A DNA stretch of 64,000 bases from Flavobacteriaceae bacterium (GTDB lineage: Bacteria > Bacteroidota > Bacteroidia > Flavobacteriales > Flavobacteriaceae). Shown here piece by piece: positions 25,315-33,544 of this stretch. The translations under genes and the position numbers were made by a program. The notes under the pieces are model-generated. The model saw only the letters and a program-made list of their open reading frames with translations. It was not told the origin of the DNA and did no database searches. How positions within the stretch are numbered: position 1 is the first letter of the stretch; each line of letters begins with the position of its first letter. The stretch spans positions 25,633 through 89,632 of the forward strand of contig JAQWGQ010000001.1 in NCBI GenBank assembly GCA_029238125.1, given 5' to 3'.

Positions 25315-27187
25315 AAGCTCTGCTTTTTGCATAGTCCACAAACCACTTTATCGAATCGGGATTTCGTAAAGAATCCAATCGAAAAACATTGTTAATTGAT
25401 ACGCCCATCAATAATCGCTTGATGGGAATTTCAACTTTTTTCCCACTTAAGGTATACGGGATATCTGGAACACGAATAATGTGGTCAGGCACGTGTCGCG
25501 GAGAGCATTGTTCCCTGAGATGAGCTCTAATTTCTTTTTCATCGATTTTGGCCTGTGCCACTACAAACAAAAGCAAAGAATCCTGTTTGCCGTCGGTGAG
25601 ATGAACTACAAGACTGTCTTTAAGATTTTTGTGCGTATTTAGCGTATTGTAGATCTCTGCTGTTCCGATACGAACACCATGTCGGTTAAGGGTAGCATCA
25701 GAGCGTCCATGAATGATAAAACTTCCTGTATCGTTTTCGGTTGCCCAATCACCGTGATTCCAAACTTGTGGATACACCCCATAGTAGCTCGCTCGCATCA
25801 ATCGATTGTCCTGATCAGCCCACAAACCTATCGGCATGGATAAGAATGGTTTTGACAGTACCAATTCGCCCGCTTGATTGAGAATTTTATCGCCAAGCGT
25901 GTTCCACACTTCGACTGGAGCGCCGAGCATTTTACATTGGATTTCTCCAGGAATGACTTTCATTTCGGGGTGACCTCCAACAAAAGCGGTACAAAGGTCT
26001 GTTCCACCACTCAGGGAAATCACCTGCGCGTTGGGAAAGCGATGTTGTAATACTCGGCAAGTATCTGGAGACATTGGAGAGCCCGTTGAACCAATCGTTT
26101 TGAGATGTTGGAAATCGAGTGTTTTAATCCCCGGAAAACCTTGATCTGCCTGATACTGAAAATAGACGGCACCATGTCCAAAATGATTGATCCTTGCTTG
26201 ATGGGCAAAATCCCATAGTATGGATTCCTTTGGGTAATTTGGTGCACCATTGTACAAACAAAGCGTGGCACCACACAACAAACTCGACAAAGCATAATTC
26301 CACATCATCCATCCTGTGGTGGAATTCCAAAAATATCGATCACCTTCGCAAACATCTTGATGAATCGCGAGTGACTTTTGATGCTCCAGAATCATCGCTC
26401 CTGTACCATGAACAATCGCTTTTGGCTTTCCTGTTGTGCCTGAGGAAAACAAGACCCAAATCGGATCAGAAAAAGACACTGGAGTCAGATGAAGTTCGTT
26501 ATCATTTGCATCGGTATTGTTAAAAGAATTGGATTCACAGAGGTCTATAAACCCAGTGTTTTTCAGACCCTCTTGCAAGGCGGCAGCTCTTTGGCTGATA
26601 TCAAATTGTTTGCCTTTGTAGCTGTAGCGCGAATGCACAAAAAGGACTTTGGGCTGCAATTGTGAAAAACGATCAAGGACAGCATCGGAGCCGAAATCGG
26701 GTGAACAAGAAGACCAAACTGCACCCAAACCATTGACAGCCAAAAAGGCAGCAATCGTTTCAGGAGTATTGACACAGTAGGCCGCTACACAATCTCCTTT
26801 TTGAACACCCAAGGCAAGAAGCTGTTGCTGGATGTGAACTGTTTTGTTTTGCAGAGCTTGCCAACTGATTTCTGTCAGTGGGTCGGATTCGCTTTGATAA
26901 ATTAGAGCTGGTCGATCATTTGAAAATTGAGAAAAAACATGCTTTGCATAGCTAATCTCTGCCCCCGTAAACCAATTGGTTTCCCAAAGGTTTTCAGAAA
27001 GATTCATCACTGATGAAAAGGGCTTATCAAATGAAATGGAAAAAAATCGACAAATCGATTCCCAAAACGCAGCTTGATGGGTTACACTCCAAGTATGAAG
27101 TTCTTGATAGTCAGAAAAAAAAAGTTGGTTCTCCTGTTGTAGGAATTGAATATATCGTTTGTAATTCGTCAATTTGATTTTGGACAT
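25307..27187 (-). CDS. Acetoacetyl-CoA synthetase (acetoacetate--CoA ligase)
   Basis: From Met11 of the track frame (27187; MSKIKLTNYKRYIQF) the protein has 626 residues; Met at 27190 or TTG-like starts are alternatives. It is an ANL-superfamily enzyme with the phosphate loop FSSGTTGKPKAIVHG, SLSGGTDLCTAFVGG, HGRSDATLNRHGVRIG and a C-terminal lysine near LSGKKVEIPIKR. TGAEISYAKHVF near the start is typical of acetoacetate-CoA ligases rather than acetyl-CoA synthetase. It activates acetoacetate for ketone body or polymer use. Single gene. Confidence 0.92.
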   Translation of the reverse strand: MSKIKLTNYKRYIQFLQQENQLFFSDYQELHTWSVTHQAAFWESICRFFSISFDKPFSSVMNLSENLWETNWFTGAEISYAKHVFSQFSNDRPALIYQSESDPLTEISWQALQNKTVHIQQQLLALGVQKGDCVAAYCVNTPETIAAFLAVNGLGAVWSSCSPDFGSDAVLDRFSQLQPKVLFVHSRYSYKGKQFDISQRAAALQEGLKNTGFIDLCESNSFNNTDANDNELHLTPVSFSDPIWVLFSSGTTGKPKAIVHGTGAMILEHQKSLAIHQDVCEGDRYFWNSTTGWMMWNYALSSLLCGATLCLYNGAPNYPKESILWDFAHQARINHFGHGAVYFQYQADQGFPGIKTLDFQHLKTIGSTGSPMSPDTCRVLQHRFPNAQVISLSGGTDLCTAFVGGHPEMKVIPGEIQCKMLGAPVEVWNTLGDKILNQAGELVLSKPFLSMPIGLWADQDNRLMRASYYGVYPQVWNHGDWATENDTGSFIIHGRSDATLNRHGVRIGTAEIYNTLNTHKNLKDSLVVHLTDGKQDSLLLFVVAQAKIDEKEIRAHLREQCSPRHVPDHIIRVPDIPYTLSGKKVEIPIKRLLMGVSINNVFRLDSLRNPDSIKWFVDYAKSRAFT

Positions 27188-27190
27188 CAT

Positions 27191-27393
27191 GAAACTAAAG
27201 TAAGTAAATAGCTTCAATTCAAAAAGGTTTAAACACTCTTTTATAACCCTAAGAAAATACCATACTTTTACAGTAATAAATAAATTTTAAAGTTTGCACA
27301 CAGACAATTTTGAATGAAAACGAACGTGTTGTGTATGCGCATTAAAAAGAGTGTGCCCTCTTTTTTAATAGGAATTTTCCAACAAACGGGCTA
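27191..27393. other. Intergenic region with a terminator-like hairpin
   Basis: This gap separates the divergent acetoacetyl-CoA synthetase and glycosyltransferase genes and marks the left edge of the A+T-rich polysaccharide cassette. AAAAAGAG-tgtgcc-CTCTTTTT (27344-27366) is a perfect 8-bp hairpin with a T-run, in the forward direction, only 28 bases before the next ATG. It could be an attenuator or the end of a short transcript. Confidence 0.45.
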
Positions 27394-28188
27394 ATGAAAA
27401 ATATGTTGAAACAAAAAAAGGTAATTGTATCCTTAACTTCTTTTCCAGCTGCAATACCCTATGCTAAAGATGCGATTAATTCTATTTTAGCAGGTAATAC
27501 TTTGCCCGATAAAGTGGTTCTATATCTTACGTTTTCACAATTCAAAGGCAGTAAAATTCCCATACAACTTATGGATTTAGCTAACAATAACCCGTTGTTT
27601 GAAATTAAGGATTATAATGAAGATATTCGTTCATATCGAAAATTGATTCCGGCACTAAAAGATTTTCCAAACGATATAATCGTGACGATCGATGATGATG
27701 TAAGGTATCATAAAAATATGTTGCGAGACTTACTTTACCTTCATCAACAAATTCCAGATGTTATTATTGCCAATAGAGCCAAAAAAATAAAACTGAATGC
27801 ACCCTATCGTCAATGGAAAAAATATCGTTGGTATCATTTTTTTTCAAATAGACTAAATTATAGTTTTAAAAATATACAAACAGGTGTTGGAGGTGTTTTG
27901 TATCCCCCAAATTCTTTGAATAAGAAAATGCTTGATACCGATTTATTTACAGAAGTAGCACCGACAACTGACGATATATGGTTTTGGGCTGCAGCAGTAG
28001 CTAATGGAACATATATTCTTCCTTTTCCTTTTGGGAAACACAACAAACCTCGAGGATTAAAAAAACCGAAAAACTTATCATTAAAAACCGTTAATTTTAA
28101 AACAGGTACTGACTTGAATCGTATTGGGCTTGAAAAAATACTCAAAAAATATAGTACAATAAGGGAAAGAATTGAAAATGAAAAGTGA
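27394..28188 (+). CDS. Glycosyltransferase (family 2-like), cassette copy 1
   Basis: The 264-residue protein starts like a small GT-A glycosyltransferase, KVIVSLTSFPAAIPYAKDAI, and has the metal-binding cluster VTIDDDVRYHKNML (about residues 100-113) and a later GVGGVLYPP and TTDDIWFWAAA, which could bind the acceptor. It is clearly paralogous to the gene at 29226-30017 (same motifs throughout). The donor sugar is unknown. Its last codons overlap the next gene, a Stealth-type phosphotransferase, so the two probably act on the same polysaccharide. Confidence 0.85.
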   Translation: MKNMLKQKKVIVSLTSFPAAIPYAKDAINSILAGNTLPDKVVLYLTFSQFKGSKIPIQLMDLANNNPLFEIKDYNEDIRSYRKLIPALKDFPNDIIVTIDDDVRYHKNMLRDLLYLHQQIPDVIIANRAKKIKLNAPYRQWKKYRWYHFFSNRLNYSFKNIQTGVGGVLYPPNSLNKKMLDTDLFTEVAPTTDDIWFWAAAVANGTYILPFPFGKHNKPRGLKKPKNLSLKTVNFKTGTDLNRIGLEKILKKYSTIRERIENEK

Positions 28189-29128
28189 TACCCCCAGTAT
28201 TGACTTAGTTTATATGTGGGTAGATGGCAACGACCCCAAATGGCAGGCAAAGCGCAATGCCGTTTTTGGAAGGAAAGTGAAAAACTCATCATCAAATTTC
28301 AATGGTCGCTATGCCAACAACGATGAGTTAAAATACAGCTTGCGTTCTGTTGAAAGATATGCTCCATGGTTTAGGAAAATATTTATTGTTACTGACGATC
28401 AAACGCCAGAGTGGTTGGATATTGAAAACCCTAAAATTAAAATTATAGACCATAAAGAAATTTTACCACATGAAAGTTTACCATGTTTTAATGCAAGTGT
28501 AATAGAGCATTTTTTGCATAGAATACCTGATCTTTCAGAGCATTTTCTTTTTTCTAATGACGATACTTTTTTTAATAAAACAGTTATACCGACTGATTTT
28601 TTTGCTGTAGACGGATTACCTATAGTAAGGCTTAGCCGAAAGCCGTTCAGAAGATTGCGTTGGTATTTTAGAAAGAATATTTTAAAAAAACCACATAAAC
28701 TATACAGTACAGCAGTATTTAATGCTGCTGAGTTGGTGAAACATAAATTTGGAAATTTTTATAACGGATTACCGCATCATAATATAGATAGTTATTTAAA
28801 AAGCGACTGTATACGTGTTGCAGAGCAAATTTTTAAAAATGAAATTGACTCAATGAAAATCAATCATTTTCGAAGTGTAAACGATACTCACCGTGCGATA
28901 TATTCTTACGTTGCTTTAGCTGAAAAGCGTGGACACTTACAATATGTTTCAAGCAAAGAATCCCTGCACATTCATATTCAAAAAGACAGTCATTTTGAAA
29001 AACTTAAAAAATTTAACCCCACATTTTTTTGTATGAATGATACTGAATATGCTGATGATAACGACCGCATGAAGTTAAAAATATGGTTGAACACCCGCTT
29101 TCCTGAAAAATCAGAGTTTGAGAAGTGA
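28172..29128 (+). CDS. Stealth-family sugar-phosphate transferase, cassette copy 1
   Basis: The 318-residue protein (or 316 from Met 28178) has Stealth conserved region 1, IDLVYMWVDGNDPKW, and region 2, NNDELKYSLRSVERYAPWFR followed by IFIVTDDQTPEWL and HFLFSNDDTFF. The C-terminal part with FFCMNDTEY resembles region 4. Stealth enzymes transfer hexose-1-phosphate in capsule or exopolysaccharide synthesis, making phosphodiester-linked chains. It overlaps the glycosyltransferase upstream. The region is richer in A+T than the flanking housekeeping genes. Confidence 0.9.
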   Translation: MKMKSDTPSIDLVYMWVDGNDPKWQAKRNAVFGRKVKNSSSNFNGRYANNDELKYSLRSVERYAPWFRKIFIVTDDQTPEWLDIENPKIKIIDHKEILPHESLPCFNASVIEHFLHRIPDLSEHFLFSNDDTFFNKTVIPTDFFAVDGLPIVRLSRKPFRRLRWYFRKNILKKPHKLYSTAVFNAAELVKHKFGNFYNGLPHHNIDSYLKSDCIRVAEQIFKNEIDSMKINHFRSVNDTHRAIYSYVALAEKRGHLQYVSSKESLHIHIQKDSHFEKLKKFNPTFFCMNDTEYADDNDRMKLKIWLNTRFPEKSEFEK

Positions 29129-29225
29129 AAGAAATACTTAAAAATTTGTTATCGACATGTGTGGCACTCAATATATCTTACAATGACCAGTATAAATTTT
29201 CTTTCCTTAGTTGAAGATACAGCTT

Positions 29226-30017
29226 TTATATCTGAGATGAATATTTACTTTCAAATCGCTTTTTAATTGTTGGGTATTTTTTTATGATACTTTCAAAAAC
29301 TGTGCGGTTCACATCAATATTTGAAAACACATTCGTGCTTCTTAAAGAAACTTTTGAGGGTTTTCCAAGGTCGGGTTGACGCCAAAAACCAAATGGTACA
29401 GGCGCTATTTTGATTCCCTTTGCAACTGCTGCAGCCCAAAACCATATATCGTCTACAGTTGGTGCCAACTGCAGAAACAAATCAGGTTTTAGCATTTCTT
29501 CGGATAACGAATGGGGTGGATATAATACCCCACCAACTCCGTTTTGTAAATTTCTATAACTTGGTTTGAAACTGCGTGTCAATAGACTAATACGCTTATA
29601 GCATTTCCATTTTCTATACCTCGAATTCAACTTTATACGTCTTACCCGATGTCCAATGATCGCATTGGGATATTTCTTGTGACGGCTCAATAAGTGCTTT
29701 AGCATATTCTTATGATAACGTACATCGTCATCGATCGTTATTATAATGTCATTTGGAAAATCTTGTATTGCTGGAATTAACTTGGTGTATGAGAGAATAA
29801 CCTGATTGTAAAATCTAACTTCAAAAATTGAATTTAGAGTTGATAAATCTTGAAGGTCTGATGGGATTTTGCCACTAGGAAACTGTTGAGCCGTCAAGTA
29901 AAGCACTATTTTATCTGGAAGAACCGACCCTTCCAAAATAGACCGTATTGCTTGAACGGCGAAGGGCAATGCCTGAGGAAAAGTAGTTAAGGAAACAATG
30001 ATTTGCTCTTTTTGCAT
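29226..30017 (-). CDS. Glycosyltransferase (family 2-like), cassette copy 2
   Basis: The 263-residue protein is a paralogue of 27394-28188: IIVSLTTFPQALPFAVQAIR at the start, DFPNDIIITIDDDVRYHKNM, NGVGGVLYPPHSL and APTVDDIWFWAAAVAKG. Long stretches are identical between the two copies although they lie on opposite strands. The product is probably another sugar transferase for the same surface polymer. It follows a Stealth gene by eight bases on the minus strand, the reverse order of the forward module. Confidence 0.85.
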   Translation of the reverse strand: MQKEQIIVSLTTFPQALPFAVQAIRSILEGSVLPDKIVLYLTAQQFPSGKIPSDLQDLSTLNSIFEVRFYNQVILSYTKLIPAIQDFPNDIIITIDDDVRYHKNMLKHLLSRHKKYPNAIIGHRVRRIKLNSRYRKWKCYKRISLLTRSFKPSYRNLQNGVGGVLYPPHSLSEEMLKPDLFLQLAPTVDDIWFWAAAVAKGIKIAPVPFGFWRQPDLGKPSKVSLRSTNVFSNIDVNRTVFESIIKKYPTIKKRFESKYSSQI

Positions 30018-30025
30018 GGTGCAAT

Positions 30026-31024
30026 CTAAAGTTCAAAACTCGATTTCTGTGGTAAAATACTTTCAAAAGCAATTTTAATATTTCCAATAACCTGTTCATA
30101 ATTACGGATACGAACATTATCATTTAGACATATAAGTTTGTAAGATTGGTCTCGAATTACTTGTAAAGCTTTTTTTTGTTTTGGTTGTACCATGAGTGCA
30201 AACATTTTGGTATCACCATAGGTGTTGTAGGGTGTATAATTGCCGGTGCACATTTGCCAAGCTCGAAATAGCTCAGGGGTATAATCGGTTACCGCTCGAA
30301 ATCTGTTTGCCGAAGTTTCTGATAATTCTTTTTCGCAATGTTTCCATACGTCTTCAAACATACTTTTTAAAAAAGGTTGTGCATTGTGAGGTGTACGTAA
30401 CGTTATAAATTTTGAATAAAACTTCATCACATAATTCATCCACAATTTTTTTCCATAGATCGGGTTGTACCACTTATCGTGAAAGCGACTCATGACCTCT
30501 TTTTTGTCAAAATGTTGATTAATGAGTCTTATGTTGTTCTTGATACGTATGTACCATTGCGACCAATTTGGGTTGTACTGAAAAATGGAAATGTCGCAGG
30601 GCAAACCGTTTTGAAAAAATCGACTTTTATCTAAATGATTTATAATGTAAAAATCATCATTAAAATACACAAAATGCTCTGACAGATCAGGAATTTTATG
30701 CAAATAACGTTCAATAACGACAGAGTTGTAGCTGGGTAAAAACTGCTCTGGAATAAAATTTTTGTGGTTGACAAGGTTGATTTTTGGATGATTTTCATCT
30801 AACCATTCAGGTTTTTGTCCACAGGTTACAAAATGTATTTTGCGTACCCAAGGGGCAAATTTTTCAACTCCGCGAAACCAGAATTTCAATAAACCGTAAT
30901 CCCGAAAGCGTGCCTCAGAAACAGAGTTCTTTTCATTTTCTGTCTTGTTCGAATACTTGACAAAATCACGTTGCCACTCAGCGTCATTCATATCCACCCA
31001 AGTAATTACAAAATCTATTTCCAT
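30026..31024 (-). CDS. Stealth-family sugar-phosphate transferase, cassette copy 2
   Basis: The track starts at 31132, but the Stealth core begins at MEIDFVITWVDMNDAEW (ATG 31024), giving 332 residues. Region 2 is present as ARFRDYGLLKFWFRGVEKFA, then WVRKIHFVTCGQKPEWL and HFVYFNDDFYII. A region 3-like part is TPHNAQPFLKSMFEDVW, and LICLNDN near the end resembles region 4. Predicted to transfer a sugar-1-phosphate onto a polysaccharide. It leads the reverse module with the second glycosyltransferase and converges on the forward module. Confidence 0.88.
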   Translation of the reverse strand: MEIDFVITWVDMNDAEWQRDFVKYSNKTENEKNSVSEARFRDYGLLKFWFRGVEKFAPWVRKIHFVTCGQKPEWLDENHPKINLVNHKNFIPEQFLPSYNSVVIERYLHKIPDLSEHFVYFNDDFYIINHLDKSRFFQNGLPCDISIFQYNPNWSQWYIRIKNNIRLINQHFDKKEVMSRFHDKWYNPIYGKKLWMNYVMKFYSKFITLRTPHNAQPFLKSMFEDVWKHCEKELSETSANRFRAVTDYTPELFRAWQMCTGNYTPYNTYGDTKMFALMVQPKQKKALQVIRDQSYKLICLNDNVRIRNYEQVIGNIKIAFESILPQKSSFEL

Positions 31025-31158
31025 AAAGTATGTGGCCCTACAGTTAGTTAAGACACATTCAAACAAATATAAGTTAAATCTGAGCGTGTTTTGTTTACAA
31101 AGGAAGCTCTCTAGCCAAAGTTTATACCTCAAACCGTAGTTTAAACTTTAAAAAATAT

Positions 31159-31166
31159 ATTTTTGT
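31159..31166 (+). promoter_or_regulatory. -7 promoter element of the GT92-like gene
   Basis: TATTTTTG, 41 bases before the preferred ATG at 31208. The track start at 31163 is a TTG inside this element. Confidence 0.45.
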
Positions 31167-31207
31167 TAGATACAATCGAAAAACAACAAAATTTCGGTTT
31201 GAGATTT

Positions 31208-31999
31208 ATGTTTAAAAGGAAATATCCGTTTTATCTAACCCTTTGTGCAATTGCCAAAAACGAAGGACGCTATTTGCGAGAATGGATTGAATACCACAAG
31301 ATGTTGGGTGTTGAAAAATTCTTTATTTATGACAATGAAAGTGCCGATAATACTCGAGAGATATTGCAGCCCTATATAAATCGTAATATAGTGGAGTACT
31401 GTTATTTTCCTGGAAAGAAAATGCAACTTAAGGCTTATGCCAACTGTGTGAGAAAGTATAAACGCCACACGAAGTATTTGGGTTTTTTGGATATCGATGA
31501 ATTTATCGTACCGATTAAGCACAAAACCATACCAGATTATCTGCGTAGTTTAGGTCGGTTTTCAGGAGTTCAAATGAATTGGTTGGTTTATGGCAGTGGC
31601 GGAGCCAAAAAAAGAGAAAAAGGGTTTGTCATAGAACGGTTTAAAGACCATTCTTTACCCGATCAGAAACTTAATCGTCATATAAAAGTCATTCTTAACC
31701 CCAGATTGATTTTACGGTTTTTTTCGGCACATCGACCTGTTATTTTTGGTAGATATATTGATTCAAATGGAAATATTACTAAAAAACGATTTTGGGATAG
31801 AACGCCTGTATCAAATCAAATACGTATCAATCATTATGCGATAAAAAGTTACGATGAATTTTTGGAAAAACGCAGTCGTGGAAGAGCAAGATTTGATAGA
31901 AAACGAGGTTTAGATTATTTTGATAACTACGACCTAAACGATATTAGAAACGATTCTATTATGGATAAATATGTCGTTGAATTAAAGAAAAGGATTTAA
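31208..31999 (+). CDS. GT92/GT2-like glycosyltransferase
   Basis: From ATG 31208 the protein has 263 residues: FYLTLCAIAKNEGRYLREWI, FFIYDNESADNTREIL, and the metal-binding segment YLGFLDIDEFIVP. These match the family of glycosyltransferases annotated as GT92 or Glyco_tranf_2_4, which includes galactosyl- and related transferases. It is the right-hand end of the polysaccharide cassette, immediately before the tRNA-Val region. Donor and acceptor are unknown. Confidence 0.85.
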   Translation: MFKRKYPFYLTLCAIAKNEGRYLREWIEYHKMLGVEKFFIYDNESADNTREILQPYINRNIVEYCYFPGKKMQLKAYANCVRKYKRHTKYLGFLDIDEFIVPIKHKTIPDYLRSLGRFSGVQMNWLVYGSGGAKKREKGFVIERFKDHSLPDQKLNRHIKVILNPRLILRFFSAHRPVIFGRYIDSNGNITKKRFWDRTPVSNQIRINHYAIKSYDEFLEKRSRGRARFDRKRGLDYFDNYDLNDIRNDSIMDKYVVELKKRI

Positions 32000-32036
32000 T
32001 TTATATTAAAGTAAATTTTTATAATCTTAAATAAAA

Positions 32037-32059
32037 AACCCCACTTTACAAGTGAGGTT
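32037..32059 (-). terminator. Intrinsic terminator on the minus strand
   Basis: Minus-strand AACCTCACTT-gta-AAGTGGGGTT pairs along ten bases (one G-T wobble) and is followed by TTTTTT. It lies seven bases beyond the partial copy of the tRNA-Val 3' end and could end tRNA read-through transcripts. Confidence 0.65.
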
Positions 32060-32065
32060 AAAAAA

Positions 32066-32082
32066 GTGGGCGCGAAGGGATT
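32066..32082. repeat. Partial copy of the tRNA-Val 3' end
   Basis: GTGGGCGCGAAGGGATT is identical to 32219-32235, the 3' end of tRNA-Val (acceptor stem and half the T-arm), 153 bp away in the same orientation. The following bases do not form a tRNA. This is the pattern of an attachment site left by integration at a tRNA gene. Confidence 0.7.
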
Positions 32083-32151
32083 GATCTTCCCTCTCCGACC
32101 GCTCCTGCAAATATAACTTCCTGTCCTTGCAGTCCAGACGTTTTAAACAAC

Positions 32152-32185
32152 AAAGCGCAATCAAGTAAAACTTGTTGCGCTTTTT
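32152..32185. terminator. Hairpin terminator between the tRNA-Val repeats
   Basis: AAAGCGCAA and TTGCGCTTT pair perfectly, and the stem extends inward through TCAAGT/ACTTG with one bulged base. A T-run follows in the plus direction (TTTTT), a weaker one on the minus strand. It may end the GT92 transcript, the tRNA transcript, or both. Confidence 0.6.
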
Positions 32186-32219
32186 ATGAATTAAAACGTA
32201 AAAAAGTTACGCTTGATTG

Positions 32220-32294
32220 TGGGCGCGAAGGGATTCGAACCCCTGACCCCTTGGGTGTAAACCAAGTGCTCTGAACCAACTGAGCTACGCGCCC
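32220..32294 (-). tRNA. tRNA-Val (anticodon TAC)
   Basis: On the minus strand the sequence folds as a cloverleaf: acceptor GGGCGCG/CGCGCCC, D-stem GCTC/GAGC, anticodon stem CTTGG/CCAAG with loop TTTACAC (anticodon TAC, reading GUA), and a T-arm with loop TTCGAAT. The discriminator is A, and a full CCA is not encoded. Its 3' 17 bases recur at 32066-32082. Confidence 0.97.
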
Positions 32295-32338
32295 TAGCGG
32301 TTGCAAATATAGTCTCTTTTTTTGAACATCAAAGGGAT

Positions 32339-33544
32339 TTATATCACTTCTGCAACGACAAATAAACTTCCGCAAACAAGGATAATGTCCGAAGGGGACG
32401 CCATCGTTTTGGCAGCATCTAAAGCGTCTGAAACCGACTCATAGGGTTTCCCGTTATATCCAAAACGAGTGGCCTCCGCAAACAACTGATCAACTGCCTT
32501 TGCACGAACGACCTTAGGGCTACAAAAATAATACATCGCATCCTTGGGTAGGTGTTGCTGAACTTGTTCAAAGTCTTTATCCTCAACCATGCCAAAAACA
32601 ATATGAAGTTGGTCATAGGTCATTGATTGCAGTTGATTCATCACAGCTGAAATTCCTGCTTCATTATGCGCAACATCAGCAATCACCATTGGCAGATCCT
32701 CTAAGATTTGCCACCGTCCCTGAAGACCTGTATTTTCAGCAACCACTTGCAACCCCTCTTGTATGTGGTTTTCATTGACATCAAATTCAGTAAGGACTTG
32801 TAGAGCCATGTATGCAGTGGCAAGATTTTCCTTCTGATAATCTCCGAGCAAATCCGTCACATAAGTTTCGGTTTGATTCGCAAAAAATACAGGAGAGGAT
32901 AAAGATTTGCCTTTGTCAAGAATCACTTTTTGCACCGATTCTATGTTCTGACCTAGGACAACAGGCACATTCTCTTTGATAATCCCTGCCTTTTCCGCAG
33001 CAATTTCTTCGATGGTATTTCCCAAAAACTGTTGGTGATCTTTGCTAATATGGGTAATGATAGATAAAATGGGGGTAATGATATTGGTAGCATCGAGTCG
33101 TCCGCCCAAGCCAACTTCAATAATGGCAATATCCACTTGCGCCTTAGTAAAAGAGGAAAATGCCATACCAACTGTCGCTTCAAAAAACGAATAGTTACCG
33201 ACTTCAAGTGTCTCTAGATGTTGATTGACAAAATCAACAACAGTGTCTTCATCAATGGGTTGTCCATTGATTTTGATTCGCTCTCGAAAGTCCTTTAAAT
33301 GGGGAGAGGTATAAAGTCCGACTGTATATCCAGCAGTTTGGAGAACCGACGCCAACATATGCGCCGTAGAGCCCTTGCCATTGGTTCCAGCAATATGGAT
33401 ACACTTCAAGCTGCGATGGGGATTTTCCAAAGCAGTACTCAAGCGATTCATTTGATCCAATCCTAAACGCATGGCTGGCGCACCTACCCGTTGATACATG
33501 GGCAAGCGTTTGAACAACCAAGCGAGGGTTTGGTTGTAATTCAT
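32339..33544 (-). CDS. folC: Bifunctional folylpolyglutamate / dihydrofolate synthase
   Basis: The 401-residue Mur-ligase-like protein has the P-loop HIAGTNGKGSTAHMLASVL, TVGLYTSPHLKDFRERIKIN, IAIIEVGLGGRLDATNII and ADVAHNEAGI. It adds glutamate to dihydropteroate and/or folates. It begins directly after the nhaD stop on the same strand with no gap, so the two genes are likely co-transcribed from the nhaD promoter although their functions are unrelated. Confidence 0.96.
   Translation of the reverse strand: MNYNQTLAWLFKRLPMYQRVGAPAMRLGLDQMNRLSTALENPHRSLKCIHIAGTNGKGSTAHMLASVLQTAGYTVGLYTSPHLKDFRERIKINGQPIDEDTVVDFVNQHLETLEVGNYSFFEATVGMAFSSFTKAQVDIAIIEVGLGGRLDATNIITPILSIITHISKDHQQFLGNTIEEIAAEKAGIIKENVPVVLGQNIESVQKVILDKGKSLSSPVFFANQTETYVTDLLGDYQKENLATAYMALQVLTEFDVNENHIQEGLQVVAENTGLQGRWQILEDLPMVIADVAHNEAGISAVMNQLQSMTYDQLHIVFGMVEDKDFEQVQQHLPKDAMYYFCSPKVVRAKAVDQLFAEATRFGYNGKPYESVSDALDAAKTMASPSDIILVCGSLFVVAEVI

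Noticed and set aside
32083-32140. Possible second tRNA behind the partial tRNA-Val copy
   Set aside because: The bases past the 17-bp match do not form D- or anticodon arms, so no functional tRNA can be supported.
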